From assembly GCA_900319695.1 (NCBI GenBank), contig ONPN01000014.1:27790-91789 (forward strand): a stretch of 64,000 nt of DNA, in the 5' to 3' direction. Positions 1 through 10,200 of this stretch are shown in pieces (the stretch's first letter is position 1; every line of letters starts with the position of its first letter). A program made the translations under genes and the position numbers. Under the pieces are notes generated by a model. That model was given only the letters and a program-made list of their open reading frames with translations. It was not told the origin of the DNA and made no database searches. The stretch is from an uncultured Eubacteriales bacterium (lineage in GTDB: Bacteria > Bacillota > Clostridia > Oscillospirales > Oscillospiraceae).

Positions 1-13
1 AAATGAGGATGTT

Positions 14-724
14 ATGATGAAAAAAACGATCGGTATTCTCGGCGGCATGGGCCCGATGGCCACGGCCGACCTCTTCCGCAAGATCATCGAAGGCACAAAG
101 GCTGCGCGCGACAATGAGCATATCCGCGTCTACATCGACTCCGACGCCGCCATCCCCGACCGCACGGCGGCCATTCTCCACGGCGGGGTCGACCCCGTGC
201 CGGAGATGAGCACGGCTCTGCGTCATCTCGAAGCCTGTGGCGCGGACTGTATCCTTATGGCCTGCAACACGGCGCACTACTTTCTCCCCCGTCTCCAGGC
301 ACTGACGGAGACGCCCATCCTCGATATGCCCGCCATCACGGCGAAGCGCTGCGCGGAGCTCTACCCCGGCAGGCGCGCCGCCGTCCTCGCCACGACGGGG
401 ACGCTCGACACCGGGCTCTACAGCCGCGCGCTGGAACGCGAGGGTGTGCCCTTCCTTCTCCCGGATGAGGCGCAGCGCACGGAACTGATGCGCTTTATCT
501 ACGACGTGGTCAAGGCGTCAAAACCGCTCGCGCCCGAGGCGGAGAACTGGGGTCGTCTGCTCGACGGCCTGCGTCAGCGCGGGGCGGACTACTTCATCCT
601 CGCCTGCACGGAGCTGCCCATTCTGGCAAACGCGCTCGGCGATCCCGGCCCCTTCATCGACCCGACGAAGGAGCTTGCGCGCGAAGCCATCCTGTTCTGC
701 GGGTATCCGCTGAAAGAGGAATAA
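14..724 (+). CDS. Aspartate/glutamate racemase family protein
   Basis: A cofactor-independent amino-acid racemase of the Asp/Glu racemase superfamily, 236 residues, the usual length. The N-terminus GILGGMGPMAT is the family signature. The two catalytic cysteines are visible in MACNTAH (about residue 83) and ACTELP (about residue 196), one in each half of the pseudo-symmetric fold. It would interconvert L- and D-aspartate or a related acidic amino acid in the cytosol. The start codon lies near the window edge (a second ATG follows it directly), so upstream neighbours are unseen. The next gene is a dicarboxylate/amino-acid symporter with its own promoter, consistent with acidic amino-acid use but not proof of a shared role. 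The exact substrate cannot be read from sequence. Confidence 0.9.
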   Translation: MMKKTIGILGGMGPMATADLFRKIIEGTKAARDNEHIRVYIDSDAAIPDRTAAILHGGVDPVPEMSTALRHLEACGADCILMACNTAHYFLPRLQALTETPILDMPAITAKRCAELYPGRRAAVLATTGTLDTGLYSRALEREGVPFLLPDEAQRTELMRFIYDVVKASKPLAPEAENWGRLLDGLRQRGADYFILACTELPILANALGDPGPFIDPTKELAREAILFCGYPLKEE

Positions 725-729
725 AACCG

Positions 730-835
730 TGTACCATATATTTCAGCCGTAGGGGCCGATGCCCTCATCGGCCCGCTGTTTAACGCCGGTGTGCGTTTTT
801 GGCGGGTCGATCTGGGGATCGACCCCTACGGCCTG
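730..835. repeat. Palindromic intergenic repeat (GTAGGGGC...GCCCCTAC type)
   Basis: Two GC-rich hairpins in tandem: GGGCCGATgccctcATCGGCCC and GGGTCGATctggggATCGACCC. They are bounded by GTAGGGGC on the left and CCCCTACGG on the right, so the ends are inverted. A second copy lies near 10758 and a half copy near 13170. No coding capacity. This REP-like class is familiar in GC-rich gut Clostridia; it could affect transcript ends of the racemase gene, which has no other obvious terminator. Confidence 0.6.
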
Positions 836-926
836 TCACGAGAAAAGCGTTTTCGTTTTTTTGTAAAAAAATGTCGGTTTACGATTGGCGACTCTGCCGA
901 AATTTTACTTGAAATAGCAGAAGTAC

Positions 927-955
927 TTAACAATTGCCTGCTCTTACAGTATAAT
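927..955 (+). promoter_or_regulatory. Promoter for the cation symporter gene
   Basis: TTAACA at 927-932 and TATAAT at 950-955 are separated by 17 bp, close to the sigma-A consensus. The transcript would start about 55 bp before the symporter ATG at 1017. Confidence 0.65.
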
Positions 956-1016
956 GAGATTTGTACAAAAGTACGGTAAGTCTTTGGTATTGGAGAAGAA
1001 AGGAGAGTATGTCAAC

Positions 1017-2258
1017 ATGAAAAAACAAATGAACCTGGGCATGAAGATCCTGCTCGGCCTGGTGCTCGGCATCGTCGTCGGCGCCATCCTCTGGGCGGCG
1101 ATGGGCGCTGACGCCGCGGGCAGCTTCACCGCCAAGTACATCAAACCCTTCGGCGACATCTTTGTAAACCTGCTGAAGTTCATTGTCGTGCCTCTGGTGC
1201 TGCTGAGCATTATGGACGGCGTGATCCAGATGGGCGACATCAAGAAGGTCGGCAAGATCGGCTGGAAAACCGTCGCCTACTTCCTCGTGACCACCGCCAT
1301 CGCGTGCATCATCGGCCTCGTCGTTGCGAGCGCGTTCAAGGGCAGCTTCCCGATGCTGGAGCTGGCCGAGGGTGCGGAGTACCAGGCCAAGAGCGCAAAC
1401 TTCATGGACACCATCGTCAACATCTTTCCGAACAACGCGATCAACCCGCTGTCCACCGCGGCGATGCTGCAGATCATCTTCATCGCGCTGATCTTCGGCT
1501 GCGGCGTGCTCGTCTCCGGTGAGAAGGGCAAGCTCTTCGGCGATTTCATTGTCTCCTTCAACGTCGTGACCCAGCGCGTCATGGGCTTCATCCTCGCCCT
1601 GTCCCCCTACGGCGTGTTCGCACTGATGGTGTGGGTCGTCGCCGCCCAGGGCCCGAAAATCCTCGGCTCCCTCGGTCTGGTGCTGCTGGCCGCCTACATT
1701 GGCTATATCATCCACGTCGTACTGGTTTACTCCCTGTCCGCCAAGATTTTCGGAAAAATATCCCCGCTGACCTTCTTTAAGAAAATCTTCCCGGCGGCCG
1801 CCTTTGCCTTCACCTCCACCTCCTCCGTCGCCACCCTGCCGATCACCAAGGAATGCTGCGACGAATTGGGCGTTGAGGACGACATCTCCTCCTTCGTCCT
1901 GCCTCTCGGCGCGACGATCAACATGGACGGTACCGCGATCTACCAGTGCGTGGCCGCGATCTTCCTGGCCAAGTGCGTCGGCATCGACCTGAGCGTCGGC
2001 CAGATGGTCACCATTGTCGTCACCGCGACCCTCGCCTCCATCGGCACGGCCGGCACCTCCGGCGCCGGCATGATCATGCTGGCCATGGTCCTCGAGGCCG
2101 TCGGCGTACCCACGACCTTCATCGGCATCATCTACGGTATCGACCGTCTCTTCGACATGGGCCGTACCGCGCTCAACGTTGTCGGCGATGCGTCCTGCGC
2201 CGTTTGCGTCCACGCCTGGGAGGGCAGCAAGGTCCCCCAGAAGAAGCAGAAGGCATAA
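1017..2258 (+). CDS. Dicarboxylate/amino acid:cation symporter (DAACS family)
   Basis: Secondary membrane transporter of the GltP/DctA/SstT family, 413 residues from this start, moving glutamate, aspartate or C4-dicarboxylates with Na+ or H+. The start at 1017 is preferred over an in-frame ATG at 954 because AAAGGAGAG precedes it and because 954 lies inside the -10 box. Several hydrophobic helices are evident. The reentrant-loop motif appears as TSTSSVATLPIT, followed by the substrate and cation-binding stretch LGATINMDGTAIY and the GTAGTSGAGMIML hairpin. Own promoter upstream and a strong terminator downstream make it monocistronic. The racemase upstream hints at acidic amino acids as substrate, but this is inference. 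Confidence 0.93.
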   Translation: MKKQMNLGMKILLGLVLGIVVGAILWAAMGADAAGSFTAKYIKPFGDIFVNLLKFIVVPLVLLSIMDGVIQMGDIKKVGKIGWKTVAYFLVTTAIACIIGLVVASAFKGSFPMLELAEGAEYQAKSANFMDTIVNIFPNNAINPLSTAAMLQIIFIALIFGCGVLVSGEKGKLFGDFIVSFNVVTQRVMGFILALSPYGVFALMVWVVAAQGPKILGSLGLVLLAAYIGYIIHVVLVYSLSAKIFGKISPLTFFKKIFPAAAFAFTSTSSVATLPITKECCDELGVEDDISSFVLPLGATINMDGTAIYQCVAAIFLAKCVGIDLSVGQMVTIVVTATLASIGTAGTSGAGMIMLAMVLEAVGVPTTFIGIIYGIDRLFDMGRTALNVVGDASCAVCVHAWEGSKVPQKKQKA

Positions 2259-2290
2259 ACGCGATCACCGCTTTTCACGGCAATACGCCC

Positions 2291-2329
2291 AAGGGGTGCA
2301 GCTTACTTGCTGCACCCCTTGATTTTTTT
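2291..2329 (+). terminator. Rho-independent terminator after the symporter
   Basis: A perfect 11-bp stem, AAGGGGTGCAG / CTGCACCCCTT, with an 8-base loop, followed by GATTTTTTT. It ends the symporter transcript 32 bp after the stop codon and just before the convergent phosphatase gene. Confidence 0.85.
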
Positions 2330-2341
2330 GATGAAAAACCA

Positions 2342-3691
2342 TTACGCCGCGTCTTCAAAAGCAGCCGCCGTGTATTCCTCTTCCAGCCTTGCCGGCATGT
2401 CGATTTTTTTTCGAAAGAGCTTTAAGAAATTTTCCTCCGCGATCATGCCGTCCTCATTCACTTCGATGCCCTCAAACGCAAGCGGGACGATCATGGGTGG
2501 CGTATCGAGGGAGAGCATCTGCATGGAGCGGAGCTGCCCGGCGCTCTGGTAGATCATCTCCACCTTGAAGAAAGACGCCCCGTCTCTGTTCACCCAGCGC
2601 TCAAAGACCAGCTTGGCCCCTATGGGCGTGGCGGTTTCGATCGCGCCGGGCAGCTCGTACGCCTGTACGCCCAGCGCCCCCAGCACGCTTGAGAGCGTGG
2701 AATCATGCCCGCACAGGAAGGAGAAGCGTCTGCCCGGTGTGTTGAGCTCGGCATAGAGCTCCCTCAGCATCGGATTGGCCATATTGGCAGCCAGGAGCGG
2801 AGACGCAAAGACAATCTCCTCATAGACCGCCAGCACACGTCCGATCGCCCGCCAGTCATCGAAGCTGAGCTCGTGGCCAAAGGCGGCCTTCAAATCGTCC
2901 GGCTCCTCATAATATTGGAGCACCAGAGCGTCCGCGACGGGGAGCACGGTCTTGATCGGCCCGATGAGAGCCGGCACGTCTCCTTCCCATAGGAAGAGCT
3001 TCGTCTCATCCTCCAGGAGATCGCCGTAAGCTCCGCTCTGATAGGCCTCGCTCTCCTCCATGTCGGTCACCTCCATCAGGAGCCGGATTGAAGGCTCCAG
3101 AGAGGCGCTGTACCCGGACAGTCCGTCTCCGCCGCCGCGTTGGGCAATTTCCTCCGCGGCGTCGGCGGCATAGTCCTCGTTCAAAAAGTGGATCACCGGC
3201 ATAAAAACCTCGTCCATCTCGTTATACGCCACATGGCGCTCCACGGGTACGACGGCCACCGGGAGAAGTCCGGCCGAAAAATAACGCGCCGTTGCCTGTG
3301 TGCGCTGCAGACCGTTTGCATAGAAGCGCACGGCGCCGTCTTCCGGGATATAGTTTTCCGGAAACAGTCCTTCCTTCTCAAGCCACAGGCGAAAATACTG
3401 CCCCATGGTCGTCTCCAGCATTGCTCCGCGCAGAGAGAGCTCCGCGGGCTTTGAGGTCCAGGTGAACCATTCATGCGGCGTAATCTCATCCAGGACAGAG
3501 CCTCTTTCAGACAGGGGCGAACGGATGTTGTGGCGGCTCAGAACCACGACCTGTTCCAGCGTGTACTCCCCCTGAGCGGAGGCGGTCACTGCGGAGGAAT
3601 CCTCCGACGCCGAGGCGGAAAACGGGATCAGCCCAAGACACAACACCGCGATCATCACGACGCTGATTTCTCTTCTCCATCTTGTCCGCAT
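2342..3691 (-). CDS. Secreted histidine acid phosphatase
   Basis: Clade-2 histidine phosphatase (glucose-1-phosphatase/phytase/MINPP group), 449 residues. The N-terminus is a cleavable signal peptide with a hydrophobic core and SASA-like cleavage region, so the enzyme acts outside the membrane. The catalytic motif reads LSRHNIRSP at about residues 52-60 (family form RHGxRxP; Gly replaced by Asn here), and the proton donor pair is CGHDSTL near residue 329. These enzymes hydrolyse phosphomonoesters through a phosphohistidine intermediate, and gut relatives degrade sugar phosphates or inositol phosphates. Monocistronic, convergent with the symporter. Substrate unknown. Confidence 0.88.
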   Translation of the reverse strand: MRTRWRREISVVMIAVLCLGLIPFSASASEDSSAVTASAQGEYTLEQVVVLSRHNIRSPLSERGSVLDEITPHEWFTWTSKPAELSLRGAMLETTMGQYFRLWLEKEGLFPENYIPEDGAVRFYANGLQRTQATARYFSAGLLPVAVVPVERHVAYNEMDEVFMPVIHFLNEDYAADAAEEIAQRGGGDGLSGYSASLEPSIRLLMEVTDMEESEAYQSGAYGDLLEDETKLFLWEGDVPALIGPIKTVLPVADALVLQYYEEPDDLKAAFGHELSFDDWRAIGRVLAVYEEIVFASPLLAANMANPMLRELYAELNTPGRRFSFLCGHDSTLSSVLGALGVQAYELPGAIETATPIGAKLVFERWVNRDGASFFKVEMIYQSAGQLRSMQMLSLDTPPMIVPLAFEGIEVNEDGMIAEENFLKLFRKKIDMPARLEEEYTAAAFEDAA

Positions 3692-3785
3692 GGATGAATT
3701 CTCCTTTCATGCTCACAGGATACGACGCCCTTCCCGCACAGGGCCTGTCAGTTTTCCAAGGCAAAAACCGCATTTTGTTTTTCTC

Positions 3786-6700
3786 CTATATCACCCTTAT
3801 CTCTTTTCCCGGGGCGAGGAAGAACAGCACGCCCTCCTTCACGGGCTTTTCAAAGATGCGCGTAAGGGCGCGGGCGTAGGCCAGGAGCTGGCCCCGGTAG
3901 AGCTCCGCGCGCGCGGCGATCTCCTCCTCGGTTCGCACGCTGTCGGTCTTATAGTCGATGATGACGAGCGCGCCATCCTCCTCGAGACAGCAGTCCACCA
4001 CGCCCTGCAAGAGAAGCTGTTCGCCCTCCGCGCCGGGGTAGAGCTCCGCCGCATCGAGCAGCAGGGAGAAGCGAAACTCCCGCAGGGGCTCCTTCGCCGC
4101 GAGCATGCGCCTGCCGAGCTCTGAACGAAACAGCCGTTCCAGGGCGCTGAGGTTGACAGCCCTGGCCTCCCGCTCCGAGAGGAAGCGCATGGCGCAAAGG
4201 CGGGCTACTTCTTCTTTGATCCCGTCCCGGCTTTTGGCCTTGGCAAAGTCCATGTATTGCAGCACTTTGTGCGTGGCGACGCCGCGCTCTGTCGCGGTGA
4301 GTGGCCTGTCCCCCTCGCCGAGCGTCGGCATGCGGAAGCTCCAGGACTTGGGCTTCACCATTTCCGCCGCGTCCTCATCCCGCTCATAGCGGCCCTTGAG
4401 CTCCGTCGCCGTCACCTTGGAGGGCAGATCGACCGCCGCGCCGTGCGGATAGACAAAGCCAAGCCGCCGCCTGAGCTCAGCCGCGGCCTCGGGATCGGCG
4501 GGGATTTCCGCCTGCGCGGTCTCCTCCGCGGCTGTCTCCTCCCCGCCGTGGCAGACGCGGAGGGCGATATGTTCCTCCCTGTCGGCAAGGCAGGCGCAGA
4601 GCAGCCACGACGCGAAGCTCGACGCCCCCATCAGGGTCTCGGGCGCGATGGGCGGCGTTGCCATGGTCTCGGCCTTCTCAAGCGTTTTTTCGGCGTTTTC
4701 GGCGGAGACCACCATGTAAAGCCGCTCCTTTGCGCGGGTGAGAGCCACATACAAAAGGCGCAGCTCCTCGCTCTTGTCCTCGCGCTCCTGCCTTCTGGCG
4801 ATGGCAAGGCGGGCGAGGGAGGGGTAGCGCACGCGCTTTTCAAGATCCACCACCCGCGGGCCGAGGCCCAGCTCCGGGTGGACCAGCACTGTCCCACGCC
4901 GCGACTGGGCGTTGAACTTCCGCGCCGCATCGCAGAGGAAAACCACCGGGTATTCAAGGCCCTTGGAGCGGTGGATGGACACAATCTGCACCGCGCGGCC
5001 CAGCGTGCCGACGCCGGGCTCCTGCCCTTTTGCGGCGAGCGCCTGAAGCCATAGCGAGAAGCGGTGCAGGCCGTGGTAGCCGGTGCTCTCGAAGCCCTCG
5101 GAGAGCTCGACCAGGGCCATGAGATTGGCGCGACGCCGCGCTCCGTCGTCCATGGCGCTACACAGGGCCAGCAGATCGAGCTGTTCGATCACGAGCCACA
5201 CGGTCTCCCCCGCGCTCAAATCCGTCGCCTCGCTGCGCAAGCTGGCTAGCTTGTCGAGGAAAGCGCGGCACTTTTCATCCGTCTCCCCGGCGGCCTCAAG
5301 GGCGGTGTAGAAGTCCGCGTCCCGCTTTGCCGCGCGGATATAGGACAGCTCGTCCGGCGTAAACCCAAAGGCCGCCGAGCGCAGCACCGCGATCAGCGGG
5401 ATGTCCTTGTGGGGGTTGTCCATCACGGTCAGCATGGCGAGGGTCAGGGCGATCTCGGGCGCGGTGAAAAAGCCGCTGCCCTGGGCGCTGCCCACGGGGA
5501 CGCCCTCATTGATAAGCGCCTCACGGTAGATGCCGCCCGTCTTGCCCGGTGAGCGCAGCAGGATGGCAATGTCGCCGTAATCCATTGGCCGCTGTCCGCC
5601 GCCGTCCGTGACCGTCGCCCCGGATTCCACCAGGGCGCGGATTTTTTTTGCGGTGAACGCCGCCTCGAGAGCCGTCTTGTCGGGGCTCTCCTCGTCGCCG
5701 CTCTCGGGCAATTCGTAGAGCAGCAGCTCCGGCTTCGGCACCTCGCCCTCGTAATACACCGCCCCGTGGACAAGCGCGGCCTCGTCGTTGTAGTCCACGT
5801 CGCCCAGGGACTCGGACATGCAGAGGGAGAAGACCGCGTTGGCGGCGTCCAGAATCTCACGCCGCGAGCGAAAGTTTTCGCGCAGCAGAACCCGCGCCGC
5901 GCCGGAATCGGGCTCGGCATAGCGGTGATACTTTTCGTTGAAGATGGCGGGGTCGGCCAGGCGGAAGCGGTAGATGGACTGCTTCACGTCGCCCACCAGA
6001 AAGAGGCGTCTGCCTCCGTCCGATACGGCGGTGAAGATTTCATCCTGTACGCGGCTCACGTCCTGGTACTCGTCCACCATGACCTCGGTATAGCGCTGGG
6101 ACAGCCCCCGTGCAAGCTCCGTGGGTTCCCCGTCCGCGCCGATGAGCAGGGCCGCCGCCTTGTGCTCGAGGTCCGCGTAATCCACCAGCCCCCGGCTCTG
6201 CTTGTCATGCGCGTAGGCACTGTCAAAGGTGAGGGTCAGGCGCAGCAGGGCGCCCATGGCGGGGGCGGTTTTCGCCATGTCCGCGAGCAGTTCCGAAGAC
6301 GAAGAGGCAAAGACCGGCGCGACCTTTTTCTTGAAACAGTCGACGCAGGCCGTGCGTCTGGTTTTCAGTTTCTCGCTCAGGGCCTCGTTGGGCGTTCCGC
6401 GCAGAACCGGCAGGCGCGGCACGTTCAGCGGCAGGAGCGCCGCCGCCTTGTCCCAGCCCAGCTCGAGACAGCGCGACAGCTCCCGGAGCTGGGCCGCGAT
6501 GTCCTCAAAGTGCGCGGCGTAGGCGTCTTTGATGCGCGGCTCCTCGGCCATCTCGGCGAGCAGGGCGTCAAACTCCGCGCTCCAGTGGTCGGCGAGGCCC
6601 TTCGCCCAGGCCATGAGCTCCCGGCCCCACGGGGTCTGGCCCGCGTCGGGCGCGGGAGAGGCGAGCAGGGCGGTCTGCTTCTCCGCCCAGGCGGCGGGGA

Positions 6701-7268
6701 AGGCGTGGCACTGCATTTTTTCATGCAGCTCAAGGATGAGCTCGGCGAGGCTGCGGTCGTCCCGCCCCTCGCCCACGGTGTCGGCCAGGAGGCGGAAGTC
6801 GGGGTCGTCCTCGATTTTGTCGTAGCAGTCCTCAAGCACGCGGTCGAGGCAGGACGCGCGCATGGACTCGGCTCGCTCCTCGTCCAGGATCTTGAAATCC
6901 GGGGTGAGGCCCGCCGCCTGGCAGTTTTCTCGCAGAAGGTCTGCGCAGAAGCTGTGGATGGTGCCGATCTTCGCGCGGCGGAGCAGTGCGCTCTGGCGGC
7001 GCAGACGGCTGTTGCCCGGCTCGGAGGCGAGGCGGCGGGACAGCTCCTCCGAGATGCGGCCCCGCAGCTCCCCCGCCGCGGCGCGGGTGTAGGTGATGAT
7101 GAGGAAACTGTCGATGTCGACGGGATGGGCAGGGTCGGTCAGATAGGCCATCAGGCGCTCGGTGAGCACGCGGGTCTTGCCGCTGCCCGCCCCAGCGGAC
7201 ACCAGCACGGGACAGCCGCGCAGCTCGATCGCCCGGCGCTGGGATTCGGTGGGCTTAAATTCCGCCAT
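3786..7268 (-). CDS. addA: ATP-dependent helicase/nuclease subunit A
   Basis: Large subunit of the AddAB (RexAB) helicase-nuclease, which resects DNA double-strand ends and loads recombinase, the Firmicute counterpart of RecBCD. 1160 residues, normal length. A UvrD-like Walker A is VSAGAGSGKTRVL near residue 24; the Walker B/DEYQD box (VMVDEYQDVSR) lies near 400, and later helicase motifs include QIVSIHRSKGLEYPVV and LLYVALTRAKERLY. The C-terminal RecB-type nuclease has VDCCLEEDGALVIIDYKTDS with the catalytic D...D-x-K triad intact. It overlaps addB by 14 bp on the same strand, so the two are co-translated in the order addB-addA. Confidence 0.97.
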   Translation of the reverse strand: MAEFKPTESQRRAIELRGCPVLVSAGAGSGKTRVLTERLMAYLTDPAHPVDIDSFLIITYTRAAAGELRGRISEELSRRLASEPGNSRLRRQSALLRRAKIGTIHSFCADLLRENCQAAGLTPDFKILDEERAESMRASCLDRVLEDCYDKIEDDPDFRLLADTVGEGRDDRSLAELILELHEKMQCHAFPAAWAEKQTALLASPAPDAGQTPWGRELMAWAKGLADHWSAEFDALLAEMAEEPRIKDAYAAHFEDIAAQLRELSRCLELGWDKAAALLPLNVPRLPVLRGTPNEALSEKLKTRRTACVDCFKKKVAPVFASSSSELLADMAKTAPAMGALLRLTLTFDSAYAHDKQSRGLVDYADLEHKAAALLIGADGEPTELARGLSQRYTEVMVDEYQDVSRVQDEIFTAVSDGGRRLFLVGDVKQSIYRFRLADPAIFNEKYHRYAEPDSGAARVLLRENFRSRREILDAANAVFSLCMSESLGDVDYNDEAALVHGAVYYEGEVPKPELLLYELPESGDEESPDKTALEAAFTAKKIRALVESGATVTDGGGQRPMDYGDIAILLRSPGKTGGIYREALINEGVPVGSAQGSGFFTAPEIALTLAMLTVMDNPHKDIPLIAVLRSAAFGFTPDELSYIRAAKRDADFYTALEAAGETDEKCRAFLDKLASLRSEATDLSAGETVWLVIEQLDLLALCSAMDDGARRRANLMALVELSEGFESTGYHGLHRFSLWLQALAAKGQEPGVGTLGRAVQIVSIHRSKGLEYPVVFLCDAARKFNAQSRRGTVLVHPELGLGPRVVDLEKRVRYPSLARLAIARRQEREDKSEELRLLYVALTRAKERLYMVVSAENAEKTLEKAETMATPPIAPETLMGASSFASWLLCACLADREEHIALRVCHGGEETAAEETAQAEIPADPEAAAELRRRLGFVYPHGAAVDLPSKVTATELKGRYERDEDAAEMVKPKSWSFRMPTLGEGDRPLTATERGVATHKVLQYMDFAKAKSRDGIKEEVARLCAMRFLSEREARAVNLSALERLFRSELGRRMLAAKEPLREFRFSLLLDAAELYPGAEGEQLLLQGVVDCCLEEDGALVIIDYKTDSVRTEEEIAARAELYRGQLLAYARALTRIFEKPVKEGVLFFLAPGKEIRVI

Positions 7269-10200
7269 GTCGTTCTCCCTCCTCCATCATGGCCCAGACC
7301 TCCGCCGGGCTGTATTTGGGCAGATAGCGGCTCTTCTCCCCGCCGCGCCCCTCGACGAAATGACAGGCGTCATAGTAGTCGCAGTGCAGGCAGGCGTTGT
7401 CGCTCTGGCTGCGGTAATAGGGGTCGGCGGCGATGCTGCCCGCGCGAAGCTGCTTTGCCATGCCCTTGAGCTGCCGCCGGATATGCCTGTCCAGCAGGCC
7501 AAGGCGTTCAAGGCTGGCAATGCTGTCCTCCGACGGCTTGTTGTATTTGAACTTGATCGGGATATAGCGCTTCTCGTTCCCGTGCTCCCAGGCCTCCTGC
7601 AGGGCCGCGTCGTCCAGGATGAGGCCGCTGCGGCGCAGCTCCTTTGCCCGCTCTGCCTCCACGCTTTCGGCGTCCGGTTTGGCGTCGGCGGAGAGCATGG
7701 GACTGCGCGCCGGAATGTACATGATCCCGGCGGGGACGATCTCATGCCCGTAGCGGGCCTCTCCCCCGTCGGAGAGGGTGAAGAGATACAGGAGCATCTG
7801 GAGGTTCATGCCGTTTAACACCTCGGACAGGTTAAACTCCTTGCGCCCGGTCTTGTAGTCCACCACGCGCAGGTAGAGCTTCCCGTCGTGCAGCCAGCCG
7901 TCCACACGATCGGCTATGCCGATGAGGGACATGGCCTCCGCGTCCTCGCCCAGCTCGATGGGCGGGATGTCGCTGGCCTCCGCGAAGTTGAGCTCGAAGT
8001 CCAGCGGCGTGAAGTCCGACGCGCGCAGCTCCTGGGCCATGTCCGCGACCACGCGGCCCACATTCTCGCGCAGGCGGCGGAAGAGGTAGACGAAGCGGTT
8101 GCTCTTCTCCTGGAAGTCGTTGAGCTCCTCGTGGACATAGGTCTCGACATAGTGATCCGTGAGGGCGCGCAGCTCCTCATCCGTGACGTTCCGGAAGCCG
8201 CCGCGCTGTCCGACCTCACGGGCCACGTTTTCGAGCACATAGTGCATGAAGACGCCCATCTCAGGCGGCTCAAAGCCCGCGGGCGTGTGGGGCCTGGCTT
8301 TCAGTCCGTACTGGCAGAAGTAGGCGAAGCGGCAGGAGGCGAACTTCTCCACCCGCGACGCGCTCAGTCTCAGCTTTTTGCCGTAGAGCCGCGCGACGCC
8401 CTCCTTTGACAGGCTGCCGCGCGTGAGCTCCGACGCCGCCTTGAGGGCGGCGGAGCGCTCCGGGGCGGTCTCGGCGAAGTAGTCCGCCGCCGCCCGCTCG
8501 CGTCCCCCGCCGCCGTGGATGGCCTGGGCGGCGAGGTTCAGGGCCGGGCCCTCGGCGGACATGCGTGCGTCCGTGAGGTCGGCATTTTCGGCTTCGACGC
8601 CGAACAGGGCCTGTGCCCTGCGAAAGACGAAGGCCGGGCGCAGCGCCGCGCCGTCCGCGTCGGAGGCGGGGCAGAGCAGGCTCAGGCTCTCGGAGGGCAG
8701 GGTCAGGGTATAGTAGATCAGGGCAAACTCACGCCAGAGCTCGCTGTCTCCGCCGGGGCCGAGCTCGATGTCCAGCTCCAGCAGGCGCTGCCGCTCGTCG
8801 AGGGAGAAGACGCCGCCCCCCTCTTCCGCCATGGGCAGGCGGTTTTCCGACGCGCCGAGGACGATCAGGTGTTTGATGTCCCGGCGGCGGTTGCGGTCGA
8901 AGTCACCCGCCGTGACGCGGTCCAGCGAGACGGGGATGGTGCCCACGTCGTATTTGGAGAGCATCAGGGTGAAGAGGCGCCCGAAGTGCTCACAGTCCAT
9001 GGCGCTGTCGCCGAGGATGGCGTCGCACTGCTCCAGCGCGCCGACGACCAGCTCCCAGAGCTGGCGGGTTTCACTGGCGCTCTTCTCCCGGCCGAGGGCC
9101 TGCAGGGCGTCGGCCCGGCGGCTCAGGGTCTCGGGCAGGCGCAGGTCGCGGAAGAGTCCAGCGAGGGCCTGGGCCTGGGCGGTGGCGGTCTCGGCCTCGC
9201 GCGCCGCCTTCTCGAAGGATCTGAGCGGCCCGGCCACGCGGCGGCGCAGGGCGTTGATGCGCTCCAGCTTCTCCTCGATCTCCGGGGTGTACTCCCCGCC
9301 GTAGCCGTCCGGGTGCTGGCGCCAGTCCCGCGCGCGCTGCCATGCGCTGCCCCGAAGCTGCCACTTGAAAAGATAGCTCTCCAGCTCGTCGCACTCGGCT
9401 TCCTCAAGCCCGACAAGCCCGGTGCGCAGATAGCTCACCATATCGTCAGGAGCCCAGCCGCCCTGGATGATCTCGTAGGCGCAGGCGATCAGCGCGGGCA
9501 GGGGCTTTGCCATCAGGTCGGAGCGCGCCGCCGTGTAGAGCGGCACGCCGTAGTGGCGGAACACGCTCTCGAGCGTGCCGCGGTAATCGTCGAAGCCCCG
9601 CGCGACAATCGCAATATCCCGCCAGCGGCAGCCGTGGTCCCGCGCAAGCTCAAGGCAGAGGGCCGCCGCCTGCTCGCACTCGGCGCTGACGCTCTCGGCG
9701 CGCATAAGGCGGATCGGCGCGGGGCCGGGAAAGCTCGCGTCCGTGTAGTCGAACATGTGTTCGGCGAAGAAGCGCAGGGCGTTTTCCCCCGCAGCGTCCG
9801 CCTCCATGACGGAGACCTTGACCTCCTGCCCCAGCTCCTCCGCCGCCTTTTCCAGCATGTGCGCGGCACGGCGGGAGAGGGCGAAGACCTCGCTTTCGCC
9901 GTAGAAATCATCGAGCGTGAGGCAGACCGTGAGGGCGATCCCCTGCCGCAGCATGGCGCAGAGCACCTCCTGCTCCTGGCGGGTAAAGTCGATGAAGCCG
10001 TCGACAAAGACCTTCGTATTCGGCGCAAGGCCGCCGTCGTCGATCTGCTCCGCGAGGTATGTGAGCCGGTCCGACGGGTCGACGCGGCCGTTTCCCGCCG
10101 TCGCATCAAAGGCTTCCAGCACCAGGGCCAGGTCACGCAGCTTGTCGCCGAGGCCGTCGGGGCACTCCGCCGCGGCGGTCAAAAGCTGCTCCGCGTCGAC

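Noticed and set aside
934-955. TTGCCT as -35 of the symporter promoter
   Set aside because: Only 10 bp from TATAAT; TTAACA at 927 has the correct 17 bp.
927-2213. 428-codon minus-strand frame opposite the symporter
   Set aside because: Gly/Asp/His/Arg-rich antisense shadow; runs through the symporter promoter.
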